DNA of 64,000 nucleotides, taken from positions 2,356,001-2,420,000 of the forward strand of contig NZ_CP047420.1 of NCBI RefSeq assembly GCF_009866655.1, given 5' to 3'. Under the pieces are notes generated by a model. That model had not been told where the DNA came from, made no database searches, and saw only the letters and a list, made by a program, of their open reading frames with translations. Below, one piece after another: positions 51,857 through 61,437 of this stretch (position 1 is its first letter; each line of letters starts with the position of its first letter). The translations under genes were made by a program, and so were the position numbers. This DNA is from Rathayibacter sp. VKM Ac-2804. GTDB taxonomy: Bacteria; Actinomycetota; Actinomycetes; Actinomycetales; Microbacteriaceae.

Positions 51857-53107
51857 ATGACGACCGAGATTGACCAACGATGGGTAGATGCGCTCGCCGC
51901 GCTCACACCCAACTTGATCTCGCTCCTCTGCGAGACAGTTCGGTGCCCAAGCGTGTCGGGCTCAGAGGAGAGCGCCGCCGGTGTTTTCGCGGCGTGGGCG
52001 CGTGGTCGGGGCTGGCAGATCGAACGCGAGCACCTCTCCTCGTCCACCCTCAGCGCCGATGAGACGAGTGTCCACGAGCGCGCGAATCTTCTGATTCACG
52101 TGGGTGCTGACACCGGCCGCACGGTAATACTCAACGGGCACCTCGACGTGGTTTCCGCAGAGGATCTTCACCGATGGTCCTTTCCGCCGTTCGCGGGCGA
52201 TTTTGTCGAGGGCGCCGTGCGAGGTCGCGGGTCAGTCGATATGAAGGGTGGAATTGTCGCCGCCCTCGGCGCACTTGCCGCACTGGAGGACTGTGGCGTC
52301 GAGTTGCCGTTCCGGGTGATCGTGCAACTAGCTGTCGGTGAGGAGACCACGGGAATTGGCACGCAGGTCGCCGTGGACAACCTCCGGCGTCAGGGGAACC
52401 TTCGTGCCGTCGAGGCGGCGATCATCCTCGAGCCGACCGCGAATCAAGTGGCGCGAGTCAACACCGGACTCCAGTTCTTCACAATCGAACTCGACGGCAT
52501 CTCTGCACACAGCTCCGCACCATGGAAGGGCGTAGACGCACTCGATGCGCTGATCGAGATCCGTGCCGCGCTCCGCGATCTCGCGTTGCAGCGAGGTCGC
52601 TCGTACCGGCATTCCTTGCTCGCGTCGCTTCCTTCTCCTGCACCGTTCTCGGTGGGCGTGCTCCAAGCGGGCAGACATCGTGCCGCTGTACCCGATTTCG
52701 CGACGATGTCGGGTCGATTCGGACTCCTGCCAGGAGAGGACCCGGAGGAGGTTCGCCATACTCTCCGAGTCCTCGTTGATCGCACCATCAGCAGCAACCC
52801 GTGGTATCTGGATCATCCAGCGCGCATCATCTGGGACAACCAAGGTCTCCCTGGATGGGAAACGGCAGAAGACGAGCCACTCGTACGCGCACTCCACCGA
52901 GCGGTGCGTAGCCGGTTGGGCGCTGTCGAGATCATTGGTTTCACTGCAGGCTCCGACGCAGCCTGGTTCGGTGCGGAGGGGATCCCGACTGTTGTCTTCG
53001 GCCCCGGAGACATCACACTTGCGCATTCCCCAGACGAACAAGTGCTCGTGGCTGACGTCGTCGACGCGGCGGCGATCCTCGCCTCGACTCTGGTAGCTCT
53101 CGCATGA
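51857..53107 (+). CDS. M20 family metallo-amidohydrolase/peptidase
   Basis: A 416-residue ArgE/DapE/CPG2-type hydrolase. Zinc ligands are visible: H95 and D97 in GHLDVV, bridging D128 in GRGSVDMKGG, catalytic E162 and E163 in GEETTG, E192 (ILEPT) and the C-terminal AHSPDEQ His. H218 in SAHSS belongs to the lid domain. It splits an amide bond of an N-acyl amino acid or similar compound in the cytoplasm. Start ATG 51857 follows TAGGAGA. It opens the catabolic operon and overlaps the regulator gene. Confidence 0.88.
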   Translation: MTTEIDQRWVDALAALTPNLISLLCETVRCPSVSGSEESAAGVFAAWARGRGWQIEREHLSSSTLSADETSVHERANLLIHVGADTGRTVILNGHLDVVSAEDLHRWSFPPFAGDFVEGAVRGRGSVDMKGGIVAALGALAALEDCGVELPFRVIVQLAVGEETTGIGTQVAVDNLRRQGNLRAVEAAIILEPTANQVARVNTGLQFFTIELDGISAHSSAPWKGVDALDALIEIRAALRDLALQRGRSYRHSLLASLPSPAPFSVGVLQAGRHRAAVPDFATMSGRFGLLPGEDPEEVRHTLRVLVDRTISSNPWYLDHPARIIWDNQGLPGWETAEDEPLVRALHRAVRSRLGAVEIIGFTAGSDAAWFGAEGIPTVVFGPGDITLAHSPDEQVLVADVVDAAAILASTLVALA

Positions 53108-53934
53108 CCACAGACGATCTCCGCAGCACGACGCTTTCCACGCTTGAACGCGGGCTCGTCGTGCTCGAGTACCTCGCACTTGAGGGTGAGGCGCCCGCCA
53201 AACGCATCGCCGCCGACACACATCTGCGTCCCGGCGTCTGCTACCACATCCTCCGCACCCTCGTGGCGATGGACTTCGTGTCCCGCAATGAGGAGGGCCT
53301 GTACCAGCTCGCTTCCCGCTCTCACGCGCTCGGCCGCCAGCTCAACAACCATTCGGCCGTACCCGCCGAATTGAACCTGATCCTCACCCGCCTGCATGCA
53401 CAGACGAAGGAGACCTCTTACGTCGCCCGTTGGGCGGACGGGAAGGTGTCCCTGCAGAACTACCTCGTTGGGCAACACCCGGTGACGGTCGACCGACTCG
53501 AGGTCGGGTACTCCGGCGACATGCACGCTCGCGCATCGGCGAAGGCCATCATCGCGCACCTCCCGGCCGAGCAGATCAGCGCACTCTTCGCGCGCCGTCG
53601 ACTGACGCCGGTCACGCCGAACACCATCACCGATTTCGAGGAACTACGGATGGAGTTCGCGCAGATCCGGTCACAGGGCTGGGCCATCGACCGGGAGGAG
53701 TTCCGGGACGGTGTGAACTGCGTGGCAGCTGCATACTTCGATGCCCAGGGCCGGCCAGGCGGAGCATTCGCCGTCTCGGTGCCGCTGTCGCGATTCACGC
53801 CACATCGTTCCCGGTTGATCGAAGCAGTTGTCGAAGCAGCGAGCATCGCGACCCGTTTCCTCGAGACTGGGCAGTTGCGAATTGGCGACGGCGCCGACCG
53901 CTCCTCCTCGAGCACCTCCGGGCCGATCACGTGA
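53104..53934 (+). CDS. IclR family transcriptional regulator
   Basis: A 276-residue regulator. Winged helix at residues 10-75 (TLERGLVVLEYLALEGEAPAKRIAADTHLRPGVCYHILRTLVAMDFVSRNEEGLYQL) and effector domain from 90 (TSYVARWADGKVSLQ, MHARASAKAIIAHL, IDREEFRDGVNCVAAAYFD). It overlaps the genes on both sides (ATGA and GTGA). It should respond to the pathway substrate or product, and is a local controller of the operon. Confidence 0.92.
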   Translation: MTTDDLRSTTLSTLERGLVVLEYLALEGEAPAKRIAADTHLRPGVCYHILRTLVAMDFVSRNEEGLYQLASRSHALGRQLNNHSAVPAELNLILTRLHAQTKETSYVARWADGKVSLQNYLVGQHPVTVDRLEVGYSGDMHARASAKAIIAHLPAEQISALFARRRLTPVTPNTITDFEELRMEFAQIRSQGWAIDREEFRDGVNCVAAAYFDAQGRPGGAFAVSVPLSRFTPHRSRLIEAVVEAASIATRFLETGQLRIGDGADRSSSSTSGPIT

Positions 53935-54728
53935 CGCTCCTTGAGGACCGGACGGTCCTGATCACCGGAGCCGCCCGCGGGCTTGGCCGAACCATGGCTC
54001 ACCTTGCCGCCCAGAACGGGGCCCGCGTCGCCGTCGCCGACGTCGACCTGCACTCGTGGCGAAGCTTCGCCGCGGAAGCCGAGGATATGCGGGCAGACAC
54101 GACGGCTGACGAAATCTTGAAGGACGGCGGGGACGCGCACGGGTTCGAGGCCGATCTCACGGACAGTGCGCGAACTGCCCGACTGCTGGACGCCGTCCTC
54201 GAGCGGTTCGGTCGTCTCGACGCGGTCCTTTGCTTCGCTGGAGGCGGCAGCGGCGCACTCTCTGGGAACTCCGCGGGCAATCTCGACCCGGCGTCACTCC
54301 AGTCGGCGCTGGATCGGAATCTCCTCACGACAGTGAACGTCTGCACAGCCGCCATTCCCGCCATGACGACGGGACGCGGTGGCGCAATCGTGACAATGTC
54401 CTCCCTTAACGGTCGCGCCCCCACCGATCGGGGCACCTACAGCCATTACGGCGTCGCGAAGGCGGCGGTGGCCATGTACACCCGCTACCTCGCCCGCGAT
54501 GTGGGCCGTTATGGAATCCGGGCGAACTGCATCGCGCCAGGCACCGTCCCCACTGGCCGACTGCAGCAGGTCTGGGCGGAATCGGGTACGCCGCTGTCGT
54601 TCGAAAATACGGCGCTTAGACGAGCTCCGCGGCCGGAGGAGATCTGCGCGAGCGCGCTCTTCCTCGCCAGCGACCTCTCCTCCTACGTCACCGGGCAAAT
54701 CCTTGCCGTGGACGGCGGAATCGAATGA
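53931..54728 (+). CDS. SDR family NAD(P)-dependent oxidoreductase
   Basis: A 265-residue classical SDR: VLITGAARGLG, VADVDLHS (Asp after the second strand favours NAD), CFAGGGSG in place of NNAG, TMSSLNG, catalytic YGVAK, and ILAVDGG at the end. An insertion (residues about 45-58) precedes DLTDS. GTG 53931 overlaps the IclR stop. It would oxidise a hydroxyl of the substrate. Confidence 0.9.
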   Translation: MTLLEDRTVLITGAARGLGRTMAHLAAQNGARVAVADVDLHSWRSFAAEAEDMRADTTADEILKDGGDAHGFEADLTDSARTARLLDAVLERFGRLDAVLCFAGGGSGALSGNSAGNLDPASLQSALDRNLLTTVNVCTAAIPAMTTGRGGAIVTMSSLNGRAPTDRGTYSHYGVAKAAVAMYTRYLARDVGRYGIRANCIAPGTVPTGRLQQVWAESGTPLSFENTALRRAPRPEEICASALFLASDLSSYVTGQILAVDGGIE

Positions 54729-54781
54729 ACCACGCGATCGGCCGGCACGACCACGCCGCTCGGCCGCACCAGAAGGGAACC

Positions 54782-55756
54782 ATGGATACCGCACTCACGT
54801 CTCCTAACCGGACTCTGCTGCTCGGCCTCTATCGACGGATGCGCACCATCCGCCGCTTCGAGGAACGCACCGCTGACCTCCGACGGGACGGCGACATCGT
54901 CGGCTCGGTGCACCTCTGCAACGGACAAGAGGCGATCTGCGTCGGCACCGCCGACGCCCTCGACCTCACAGTCGACGTCGTATTTCCCACTTACCGTGGC
55001 CACGGTTGGGGACTCGCATGCGGAGTGCCCCCGGCTGCGCTGTTCGCCGAGATGATGGGCCGCCGGACCGGTATGAATGGCGGCCGCGGCGGCTCGGCCT
55101 ACAACTTCGCACCCGACCACGGCATGTACGGCGAGAACTCCATCGTCGGCGCCGGCACCGTCATCGCCACCGGGGCAGCCCTAGCCAGCACCTTCGACGG
55201 CTCAGGGCGCGTCTCGGTCGCGGTCATCGGTGACGGAGCCATGAACCAGGGAGCCGTCCACGAAGCGCTGAACTTCGCGGCCTCGCGCTCTCTCCCCGTG
55301 CTCTTCGTCGTCGAGAACAACCTGTGGTCGGAGATGACACCCATCTCAGCGACAACCCGAAAGGACCGACTGTTCACCCGCGGCAACGGCTACGGCATCC
55401 CCGCCATCCGGATCGACGGCAACGACGTGCTCTCCGTCACCCGAACCATGCGGGAGGTGATCAGCCGGATCCGCTCCGGCGGCGGCCCGATCCTCGTGGA
55501 AGCGATGACCGCGAGACTCGTCGGCCATTACATCGGAGACATCCAGCACTACCGCCAGGCCAAGGAGATCGAGGACGCCAAAGCGGCAGACCCCCTCATC
55601 CGCACACGCCAGCGCCTTCTTGAATTCGGTTGCACGCCCGCCGAGCTCGACGTGCTCGACGCGCAAATCGACGTCGAGATCGACGCCGCTGCAAGGGCTG
55701 CGCTCGCCGCCCCTTTCACCGACCCCTCCACAGTCACGGAGCACCTCTATGCCTGA
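54782..55756 (+). CDS. 2-oxoacid/acetoin dehydrogenase E1 alpha subunit (TPP)
   Basis: A 324-residue E1 alpha protein. The TPP-Mg motif is GDGAMNQGAVHEALNFAASRSLPVLFVVENN (150-180), with VFPTYRGHGWGLACGV and GGRGGSAYNFAPDHGMYGENSIVG before it and LVGHYIGDIQHYRQ after. Similarity is to acetoin and pyruvate dehydrogenase types. ATG 54782 is preferred (AGAAGGGA upstream) over ATG 54725, which overlaps the SDR stop. No E2 or E3 gene follows, which is unusual for such an operon. Confidence 0.92.
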   Translation: MDTALTSPNRTLLLGLYRRMRTIRRFEERTADLRRDGDIVGSVHLCNGQEAICVGTADALDLTVDVVFPTYRGHGWGLACGVPPAALFAEMMGRRTGMNGGRGGSAYNFAPDHGMYGENSIVGAGTVIATGAALASTFDGSGRVSVAVIGDGAMNQGAVHEALNFAASRSLPVLFVVENNLWSEMTPISATTRKDRLFTRGNGYGIPAIRIDGNDVLSVTRTMREVISRIRSGGGPILVEAMTARLVGHYIGDIQHYRQAKEIEDAKAADPLIRTRQRLLEFGCTPAELDVLDAQIDVEIDAAARAALAAPFTDPSTVTEHLYA

Positions 55757-56756
55757 GTTCGTTCAGCACACCTACGCCGAAGCGGTCAACGCCGCCCTGT
55801 CCGACGCGCTGGACCGTCACCCCGAAGCGCTTCTGTTCGGCGAGGACGTTGCCGTGCCCGGCGGAGTCTTCGGAGTGACGAAGGGCCTGAAGAAGCGGTT
55901 CGGCGACCGCGTCTTCGATACCCCCATCTCCGAGTCCGCAATCCTCGGCGGTGCCGTCGGAGCAGCCATGGTCGGCCGCCGCCCGATCGTCGAGATCATG
56001 TGGGTCGACTTCACGCTGGTCGCTCTCGACCAGCTCGTCAACCAGGCAGCGAACGTCCGGTACGTCACGGAGGGTCGGCTGACGGCACCGATCACCGTCC
56101 GCACCCAGCAGGGCAACACGCCCGGCGCATGCGCCCAGCACTCGCAGAACCTCGAAGCGATCTTCGCCCACGTCCCCGGGCTCCAGGTCTGCATCGCGAC
56201 GACCGCGCAGGACGCCTACGACCTGCTCCGTGCCGCCGTGGCGACGGACGACCCCGCCATCGTCATCGAGAACCGTGCGCTGTACCACGGCGAGAAGACG
56301 ACGGTCGATTTGCAGGCACCGCCGGCGGAACTCGGTGCGAGTGCAACGCGCCGTGGCGGCACCGACGTCACCGTCGTGACGTGGGGGACCATCCAGAACC
56401 GCGTCATGCGAGCGGCGGAGACGGCGTCGTCCGAGTACGGGATCGAGGCGGAGGTGATCGACCTGCGATGGCTCCGCCCCTGGGACACCGCCGCCGTCCT
56501 CGAGAGCGTCGAACGCACGGGCCGACTCGTCGTCGTCCACGAAGCACACACCGCAGGTGGCTTCGGTGCCGAGGTGGTCGCTTACGTCAGCGAGAACGCA
56601 CAGCTCATGGCGGCTCCCATCCGCATCGGGACTCCTGACGCCCGCATCCCCTCCGCCGTGCATCTCGCCACGGCGCTCCTGCCGAGCGAGGAACGCATCC
56701 TCGAGGCCGTCGTGCGTTCGGTTGATTCGCCTACCTGGGCTCGGGCGTCTGCCTGA
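55749..56756 (+). CDS. 2-oxoacid/acetoin dehydrogenase E1 beta subunit
   Basis: A 335-residue transketolase-like beta subunit: AVNAALSDALDRHPEALLFGEDVAVPGGVFGVTKGLKKRFGDRVFDTPISESAILGGAVGAAMVGRRPIVEIMWVDF, and the C-terminal block IDLRWLRPWDTAAVLESVERTGRLVVVHEAHTAGGFGAEV. It overlaps the alpha gene by eight bases. With it, it forms an alpha2beta2 decarboxylase for a 2-oxo acid or diketone. Confidence 0.92.
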   Translation: MPEFVQHTYAEAVNAALSDALDRHPEALLFGEDVAVPGGVFGVTKGLKKRFGDRVFDTPISESAILGGAVGAAMVGRRPIVEIMWVDFTLVALDQLVNQAANVRYVTEGRLTAPITVRTQQGNTPGACAQHSQNLEAIFAHVPGLQVCIATTAQDAYDLLRAAVATDDPAIVIENRALYHGEKTTVDLQAPPAELGASATRRGGTDVTVVTWGTIQNRVMRAAETASSEYGIEAEVIDLRWLRPWDTAAVLESVERTGRLVVVHEAHTAGGFGAEVVAYVSENAQLMAAPIRIGTPDARIPSAVHLATALLPSEERILEAVVRSVDSPTWARASA

Positions 56757-56875
56757 GCAACCTCACGGCGCCTGCCGCCAAGACCCGGCGTCCAGCGTCG
56801 CACCTAGAACCCCTCAACAACTTCTCCCCAGATGCGCCACTCCACCCCACGCACCACCGAATTGGAGACCCACTC

Positions 56876-57937
56876 ATGAACTCACGATCACGACGTCGCG
56901 CCTACGCGACCGGCTCCATCGCCCTGATCGGCGCCTTGGCTCTCGCTGGCTGCTCGCAGGGAACCGCCGAGGCCGGTGATACTGCCAGCACGGAGTTCGT
57001 CTTCGTCGGCACCGGCGGAAGCTACCAGGACGCTCAACGGGCAGCGATGCTCGATCCCTTCATGGAGGAGAGCGGTATCTCCTACGTCGAAGACAGCCCG
57101 GCGACCTGGACCAAGATGACCGCACAAGTCGACGCTGGCAATGTCACCTGGGACGTCGTCGAGGCGCTGCCGTACTACGCGATCGACGCCTGCGGCGACT
57201 ACCTCGAGAAGATCGACTACGACATCGTCGATGTTTCGGCGATCGACCCGGCCCTCGTCTCCGAGTGCGGCGTTCCGAACATGCGTACCGCCTTCCTCCT
57301 CGTATACAACACCGAGAAGTACGGCGACGCACCGCCCACCAGCTGGGCCGACTTCTACGACACCGAGAAGTTCCCCGGTACACGAGGAATGATGGGGAAC
57401 GAGCACGACGGTTCCCTCGAAACCGCTCTGCTCGCCGACGGCGTCGCCACCGACGACCTGTACCCCCTCGACTACGACCGGGCATTCTCGGTGCTGGACG
57501 GCGTTGCGGATGACACAGTCTTCTTCGAGACCGGTGCGCAGATGCAGGAGTCGCTCGAGAGCGGCGCAGTCGACATGATCATCGCCTGGCCGGGTCGCGC
57601 CTACCAGGCGGCCGTGAACGGCGCTCCGCTGGGAACCGTGTGGAATCAGCCCATCTACTACTGGGACGTCTTCGCCGTGCCGAAGGGTGCACCGAACAAG
57701 GACGCCGCGATGGAGTTCATCAACTACGCCATTCAGCCCGAGCCTCAGGCAGCAATGACTGAGGGCATCGGCTACGCACCGATCAATCCCGAGGCCACGC
57801 CCGAGATCCCGGAGACGATGGCCCAGTTCATCCCGTCAGGCCAGGACGACGGAACAGGTGTCAACCGCGACATGCAGTGGTGGGCGGACAACCTCGCGGA
57901 CGCCGCCGAACGCTGGACGGCGTGGATCTCACGCTGA
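56876..57937 (+). CDS. ABC transporter substrate-binding lipoprotein (polyamine/PotD type)
   Basis: A 353-residue family 1 binding protein with lipobox LALAGCSQG (C26). TGGSYQDAQRAAMLDPFMEESGI, WDVVEALPYYAIDACGDYLEKIDYD, PPTSWADFYDTEKFPGTRGM and AIAWPGRAYQAAVNGA-like text match PotD/spermidine-putrescine proteins. The usual acidic polyamine pocket cannot be checked by eye, so the ligand may be another small cation or amine. It begins 119 bp after the E1 beta gene. Confidence 0.88.
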   Translation: MNSRSRRRAYATGSIALIGALALAGCSQGTAEAGDTASTEFVFVGTGGSYQDAQRAAMLDPFMEESGISYVEDSPATWTKMTAQVDAGNVTWDVVEALPYYAIDACGDYLEKIDYDIVDVSAIDPALVSECGVPNMRTAFLLVYNTEKYGDAPPTSWADFYDTEKFPGTRGMMGNEHDGSLETALLADGVATDDLYPLDYDRAFSVLDGVADDTVFFETGAQMQESLESGAVDMIIAWPGRAYQAAVNGAPLGTVWNQPIYYWDVFAVPKGAPNKDAAMEFINYAIQPEPQAAMTEGIGYAPINPEATPEIPETMAQFIPSGQDDGTGVNRDMQWWADNLADAAERWTAWISR

Positions 57938-57943
57938 CCGCCT

Positions 57944-57967
57944 GGGCGGTCCCTTCGGGGACCGCCC
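57944..57967 (+). terminator. Hairpin between binding-protein and permease genes
   Basis: GGGCGGTCCC (57944-57953) pairs perfectly with 57958-57967. There is no strong T tract. Hairpins at this place usually let the binding protein be made in excess over the membrane parts. Confidence 0.65.
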
Positions 57968-58004
57968 TTCCCCTCGCCGCACCGACCCCGGGAGGACCGT
58001 ACTG

Positions 58005-58877
58005 ATGTCAGTACCCTCGATCCGATCTGCTCGCCCCGCCGGTTCCTCTCGGCTCCGCACACTCGCGGTTCTTCTGCCGCTCGCCTTCATTGGCGTCATC
58101 CTGATTTACCCTGTGGGTCGAATGCTGATCACCAGCTTCTCCACGCCCACCTGGGGTTTACAGAACTACGTTGAGATGGCGTCCGACGGGTACAGTCTGC
58201 GGGTCATTGGACGCACTTTCCAGAACGCTCTCGTCGTCACGGCCGTCACCCTCGTCATCGCGTACCCATTCGCTTACCTGATGACGATCGTCTCGGACCG
58301 CGTCCGCGCCGTGATGGTCGCAGTCGTGCTCCTCCCGTTCTGGACGAGCGCGGTCGTGCGCTCGTTCGCGTGGCTCGTCCTCTTCCAGGCGAACGGGCCG
58401 ATCGACTCATTCGCCCGCTCCGTCGGCCTGGGGTCCGTCACGATCCTCGGCACCCCGCTCGCGGTCACGATCGCCATGACTCAGGTCCTCCTCCCCTTCA
58501 TGGCGCTACCCCTGTTCAACACCCTCCGCGGAATCGACCGTTCACTGCTGAGCGCAGCGCGCAGTCTCGGGGCTCCCCCAGCCCGGGCGTTCCTGCGGGT
58601 CTATCTCCCCCTGTCGCGCCCCGGCGTCATCGCCGGCTGCATGATGGTGTTCATCCTCTCGCTCGGGTTCTACATCACCCCGGCGCTCCTCGGCTCGCCC
58701 CGTGAACAAATGGTTCCGCAACTCATCACGCAGCTCGTGCAGCAGAACCTCGATCTTCCGTCAGCGAGCGCGCTGGCAGTCACACTCCTGGTGCTCGCAA
58801 CCCTCGTCCTGACAATCGCCTCCCTGTTCGGCGGACGATCCACGGCGGTCGCCGGCGTAAGCGGAGGAACCCGATGA
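58005..58877 (+). CDS. ABC transporter permease (PotB type)
   Basis: A 290-residue permease with six helices and the BPD signature in FNTLRGIDRSLLSAARSLGAPPARAFLRVYLPLSRPGVIAG. Early text LPLAFIGVILIYPVGRMLITSF is typical. GGGAGGACC lies before ATG 58005. It works with the next permease and the ATPase. Confidence 0.92.
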   Translation: MSVPSIRSARPAGSSRLRTLAVLLPLAFIGVILIYPVGRMLITSFSTPTWGLQNYVEMASDGYSLRVIGRTFQNALVVTAVTLVIAYPFAYLMTIVSDRVRAVMVAVVLLPFWTSAVVRSFAWLVLFQANGPIDSFARSVGLGSVTILGTPLAVTIAMTQVLLPFMALPLFNTLRGIDRSLLSAARSLGAPPARAFLRVYLPLSRPGVIAGCMMVFILSLGFYITPALLGSPREQMVPQLITQLVQQNLDLPSASALAVTLLVLATLVLTIASLFGGRSTAVAGVSGGTR

Positions 58878-59653
58878 CGCGCCGCCCGCCCCTGTGGCTG
58901 AGCATCATCGGCGTCGTGGTAGCCGCATGGCTCATCGTCCCCACGCTCGTCGTGATCCCCATCGGGTTCTCGGACCGTGACAGCTTCCGGCTGCTCCCGG
59001 CTGGCTGGTCCCTCGACTACTACACCAAGTTCTTCACGGACCCGCGATGGACCGGTTCGCTGATGGACTCTTTGACCATCGCCGCGCTCGTAGCCGTGAC
59101 CGCCACCATGATCGGGACTCTGGCCGCATTGTGTGTTCCTACCCTCGGTCCGCGCGCGCGATCGTTCGCTAGCGCTGTCATCGTCGCGCCGATGCTCGTT
59201 CCGCACGTGGTGATCGCAGTCGGCCTGTACTCCGTTTTCCTGTCCTGGCGGCTGGTCGGCACAGTGCAGGGCTTCGTGCTGGCCCACACCGTCATCGCCA
59301 TCCCGTTCGTATTCATCACCGTCTCCGCGGCCCTCTCTGGCATCGACCGCCGCCTCGCTCAGGCCGCCGCGACGCTCGGCGCTCCAGCCTGGCGTGTCTT
59401 CCTCCGGGTCACCTTGCCGCTCCTCGCACCCGGAATCGTGTCCGGCGCACTGTTCGCGTTCGTCACCTCGCTCGACGAGGTCATCATCGCGATCTACCTG
59501 CAGTCGCCCACGCTCCGGACTCTGCCCGTGCAGCTGTACACGAGCGTCACCGCCAACATCGACCCCACCGTTGCCGCCGCATCCACGATCGTGATGATCG
59601 TGACGACCGCGGCCATCCTCGGTCCTCAACTCCTCCGAAGGAGAGCATCATGA
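58874..59653 (+). CDS. ABC transporter permease (PotC type)
   Basis: A 259-residue permease: six helices, with EAA loop ALSGIDRRLAQAAATLGAPAWRVFLRVTLPLLAPGIVSG and FVTSLDEVIIAIYLQ. ATGA overlaps join it to both neighbours. Shorter than PotB, as usual for PotC. Confidence 0.92.
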   Translation: MTRRPPLWLSIIGVVVAAWLIVPTLVVIPIGFSDRDSFRLLPAGWSLDYYTKFFTDPRWTGSLMDSLTIAALVAVTATMIGTLAALCVPTLGPRARSFASAVIVAPMLVPHVVIAVGLYSVFLSWRLVGTVQGFVLAHTVIAIPFVFITVSAALSGIDRRLAQAAATLGAPAWRVFLRVTLPLLAPGIVSGALFAFVTSLDEVIIAIYLQSPTLRTLPVQLYTSVTANIDPTVAAASTIVMIVTTAAILGPQLLRRRAS

Positions 59654-60693
59654 CCAGCCACACGACGAGCGCAGCGATCACCATCGACCACCTCAGCAAG
59701 CAGTACCCGGGAGCGCCAGGACCGGCGGTCGACGACATCTCCCTCGATGTCGCAGCGGGCGAGTTCATCACGCTCCTCGGCCCGAGTGGTTCCGGGAAGT
59801 CCACCACGCTGAGCATCGTCGCCGGTTTCGAGACGGCCACCGCAGGTCGGGTGGAGATCGGCGGGCAGGACGTTCTGTCGATCCCCTCGCACAAGCGCGG
59901 GCTCGGGATGGTGTTCCAGAACTACGCTCTCTTCCCGCACCTCACTGCTGCTGAGAATGTCGCGTTCCCCCTGCGTGAGCGCCGCTGGTCGAAGGAGGAC
60001 ACAACCCGCGAGGTCGGCCGCATGCTCGAAGTGGTCGGACTCGCGGGCCTGGGGCGGCGCTACCCCCGCGAACTGTCGGGGGGGCAGCAGCAGCGCGTCG
60101 CGCTGGCCCGGGCGCTGGTGTTCGGCCCACCGGCACTGCTCATGGACGAGCCGCTCGGAGCGCTCGATAAGAAACTTCGCGAGCAGCTCCAGGTCGAGAT
60201 CGCGCGCATCCATCGGGAAACGGGGACGACGGTCCTCTTTGTCACCCACGATCAGGAGGAGGCCTTGGCGCTGTCCGACCGGATCGCCGTCTACGAGAAC
60301 GGTCGGATCGCCCAGTGCGGGACGCCCGACGAACTCTACGAACGGCCAGCGACGATCTTCGTCGCCCGTTTCGTTGGAGACTCCAACATCCTGTTCCACG
60401 ACGGCGCGCACCCCCGGTTGGAGCAGGGCCGTCGACCGCAAGCATCGGTTCTTGTCCGACCCGAGCGCATCCAGGTGACGGGACGGGACTCGGCACCCGT
60501 CAACACCAACGCACTGCATGCGAAGGTGACTGACGTCGTCTATCAGGGAGCTTTCCGCAAGGTCGGATTCCGGACCGACGACGGATTCACCGGGACCGCC
60601 CGTGAGGCGAGGGGTGCGTACAGCCCCTTCCACTCCGGCGACGCGGTAGCGGTGTGCTGGAGCGCCGAGGACCAGGTCGAGCTCGCGTCATGA
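59650..60693 (+). CDS. ABC transporter ATP-binding protein (PotA type)
   Basis: A 347-residue ATPase: Walker A LLGPSGSGKSTTL, Q-loop VFQNYALFPHLT, signature LSGGQQQRVALARAL, Walker B LLMDEPLGALDKKLR, H-loop VTHDQEEAL. The C-terminal TOBE part (VTDVVYQGAFRKVGF) is present. It powers the polyamine-type importer. Confidence 0.94.
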   Translation: MTSHTTSAAITIDHLSKQYPGAPGPAVDDISLDVAAGEFITLLGPSGSGKSTTLSIVAGFETATAGRVEIGGQDVLSIPSHKRGLGMVFQNYALFPHLTAAENVAFPLRERRWSKEDTTREVGRMLEVVGLAGLGRRYPRELSGGQQQRVALARALVFGPPALLMDEPLGALDKKLREQLQVEIARIHRETGTTVLFVTHDQEEALALSDRIAVYENGRIAQCGTPDELYERPATIFVARFVGDSNILFHDGAHPRLEQGRRPQASVLVRPERIQVTGRDSAPVNTNALHAKVTDVVYQGAFRKVGFRTDDGFTGTAREARGAYSPFHSGDAVAVCWSAEDQVELAS

Positions 60694-61409
60694 CCTCTCT
60701 CGCAGCGGTCGTTACCGGTTCGAGTAGTGGGATCGGAGCGGCCACAGTAGGCATCCTCCTCGATGCCGGCTACCGGGTCGTCGGTCTCGACCTGGACACC
60801 TCACCCCATAACCACCCGCGCTACCACTCCGTGACCTGCGACGTCTCTTCAGAAGCGAGCGTCCGAGCCGGCGTTGCCGAGGCCGTGTCCCGGCACGGTG
60901 CCCCTCATCTCCTCGTCAACAGCGCCGGTCTTTACCGAGCAGAGGACGTGTTAGGTGAGGGCATCGCCGACTTCGATCTGATGTGGTCGGTGAACGTCCG
61001 GGGGACCTTGCTGGCCTCCACCAGCATCGCCGACATCATGCAGTCGAATGGCGGCGGCGCGATCGTGAACGTCTCCTCCGTGGCCGCATTTGAATCAACG
61101 GCCGAGAACCTCGGCTACTCAGCGACGAAAGGTGCCGTCTCGTCCCTCACCCGGGGGCTGGCAGTGACTCTCGCTCCCCACGGAATCCGTGTCAACGCTG
61201 TCGCCCCCGGCCCGATCGCGACACCCATGGGACAGGCGGCGACGTCCGACCCCGCCTACCAGACACGCATGCTCGATCGGGTACTACTCAACCGATTCGG
61301 AACCCCCCACGAAGTCGCCGCCGCAATCCTCTTCCTCGGCGGCCCCTCGGCTGCGTTCATCACCGGCCAGGTCCTACCCGTCGACGGCGGCGTCCTCGCT
61401 CACCGTTGA
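60690..61409 (+). CDS. Second SDR family oxidoreductase
   Basis: A 239-residue classical SDR with VVTGSSSGIG, GLDLDTS (NAD-type Asp), LVNSAGLY, VNVSSVAAFES, catalytic YSATK and QVLPVDGG. It overlaps the potA-like gene (ATGA). It is a different subfamily from the first SDR, so it likely catalyses another oxidation. Confidence 0.9.
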   Translation: MTSLAAVVTGSSSGIGAATVGILLDAGYRVVGLDLDTSPHNHPRYHSVTCDVSSEASVRAGVAEAVSRHGAPHLLVNSAGLYRAEDVLGEGIADFDLMWSVNVRGTLLASTSIADIMQSNGGGAIVNVSSVAAFESTAENLGYSATKGAVSSLTRGLAVTLAPHGIRVNAVAPGPIATPMGQAATSDPAYQTRMLDRVLLNRFGTPHEVAAAILFLGGPSAAFITGQVLPVDGGVLAHR

Positions 61410-61437
61410 CCGCCCACCTCACAACCAGGGAGCTCCC

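Noticed and set aside
54725-54781. Earlier ATG for the E1 alpha gene
   Set aside because: It overlaps the SDR stop, but the 19 added residues are His/Arg-rich with no family match, and a strong ribosome site stands before the second ATG.
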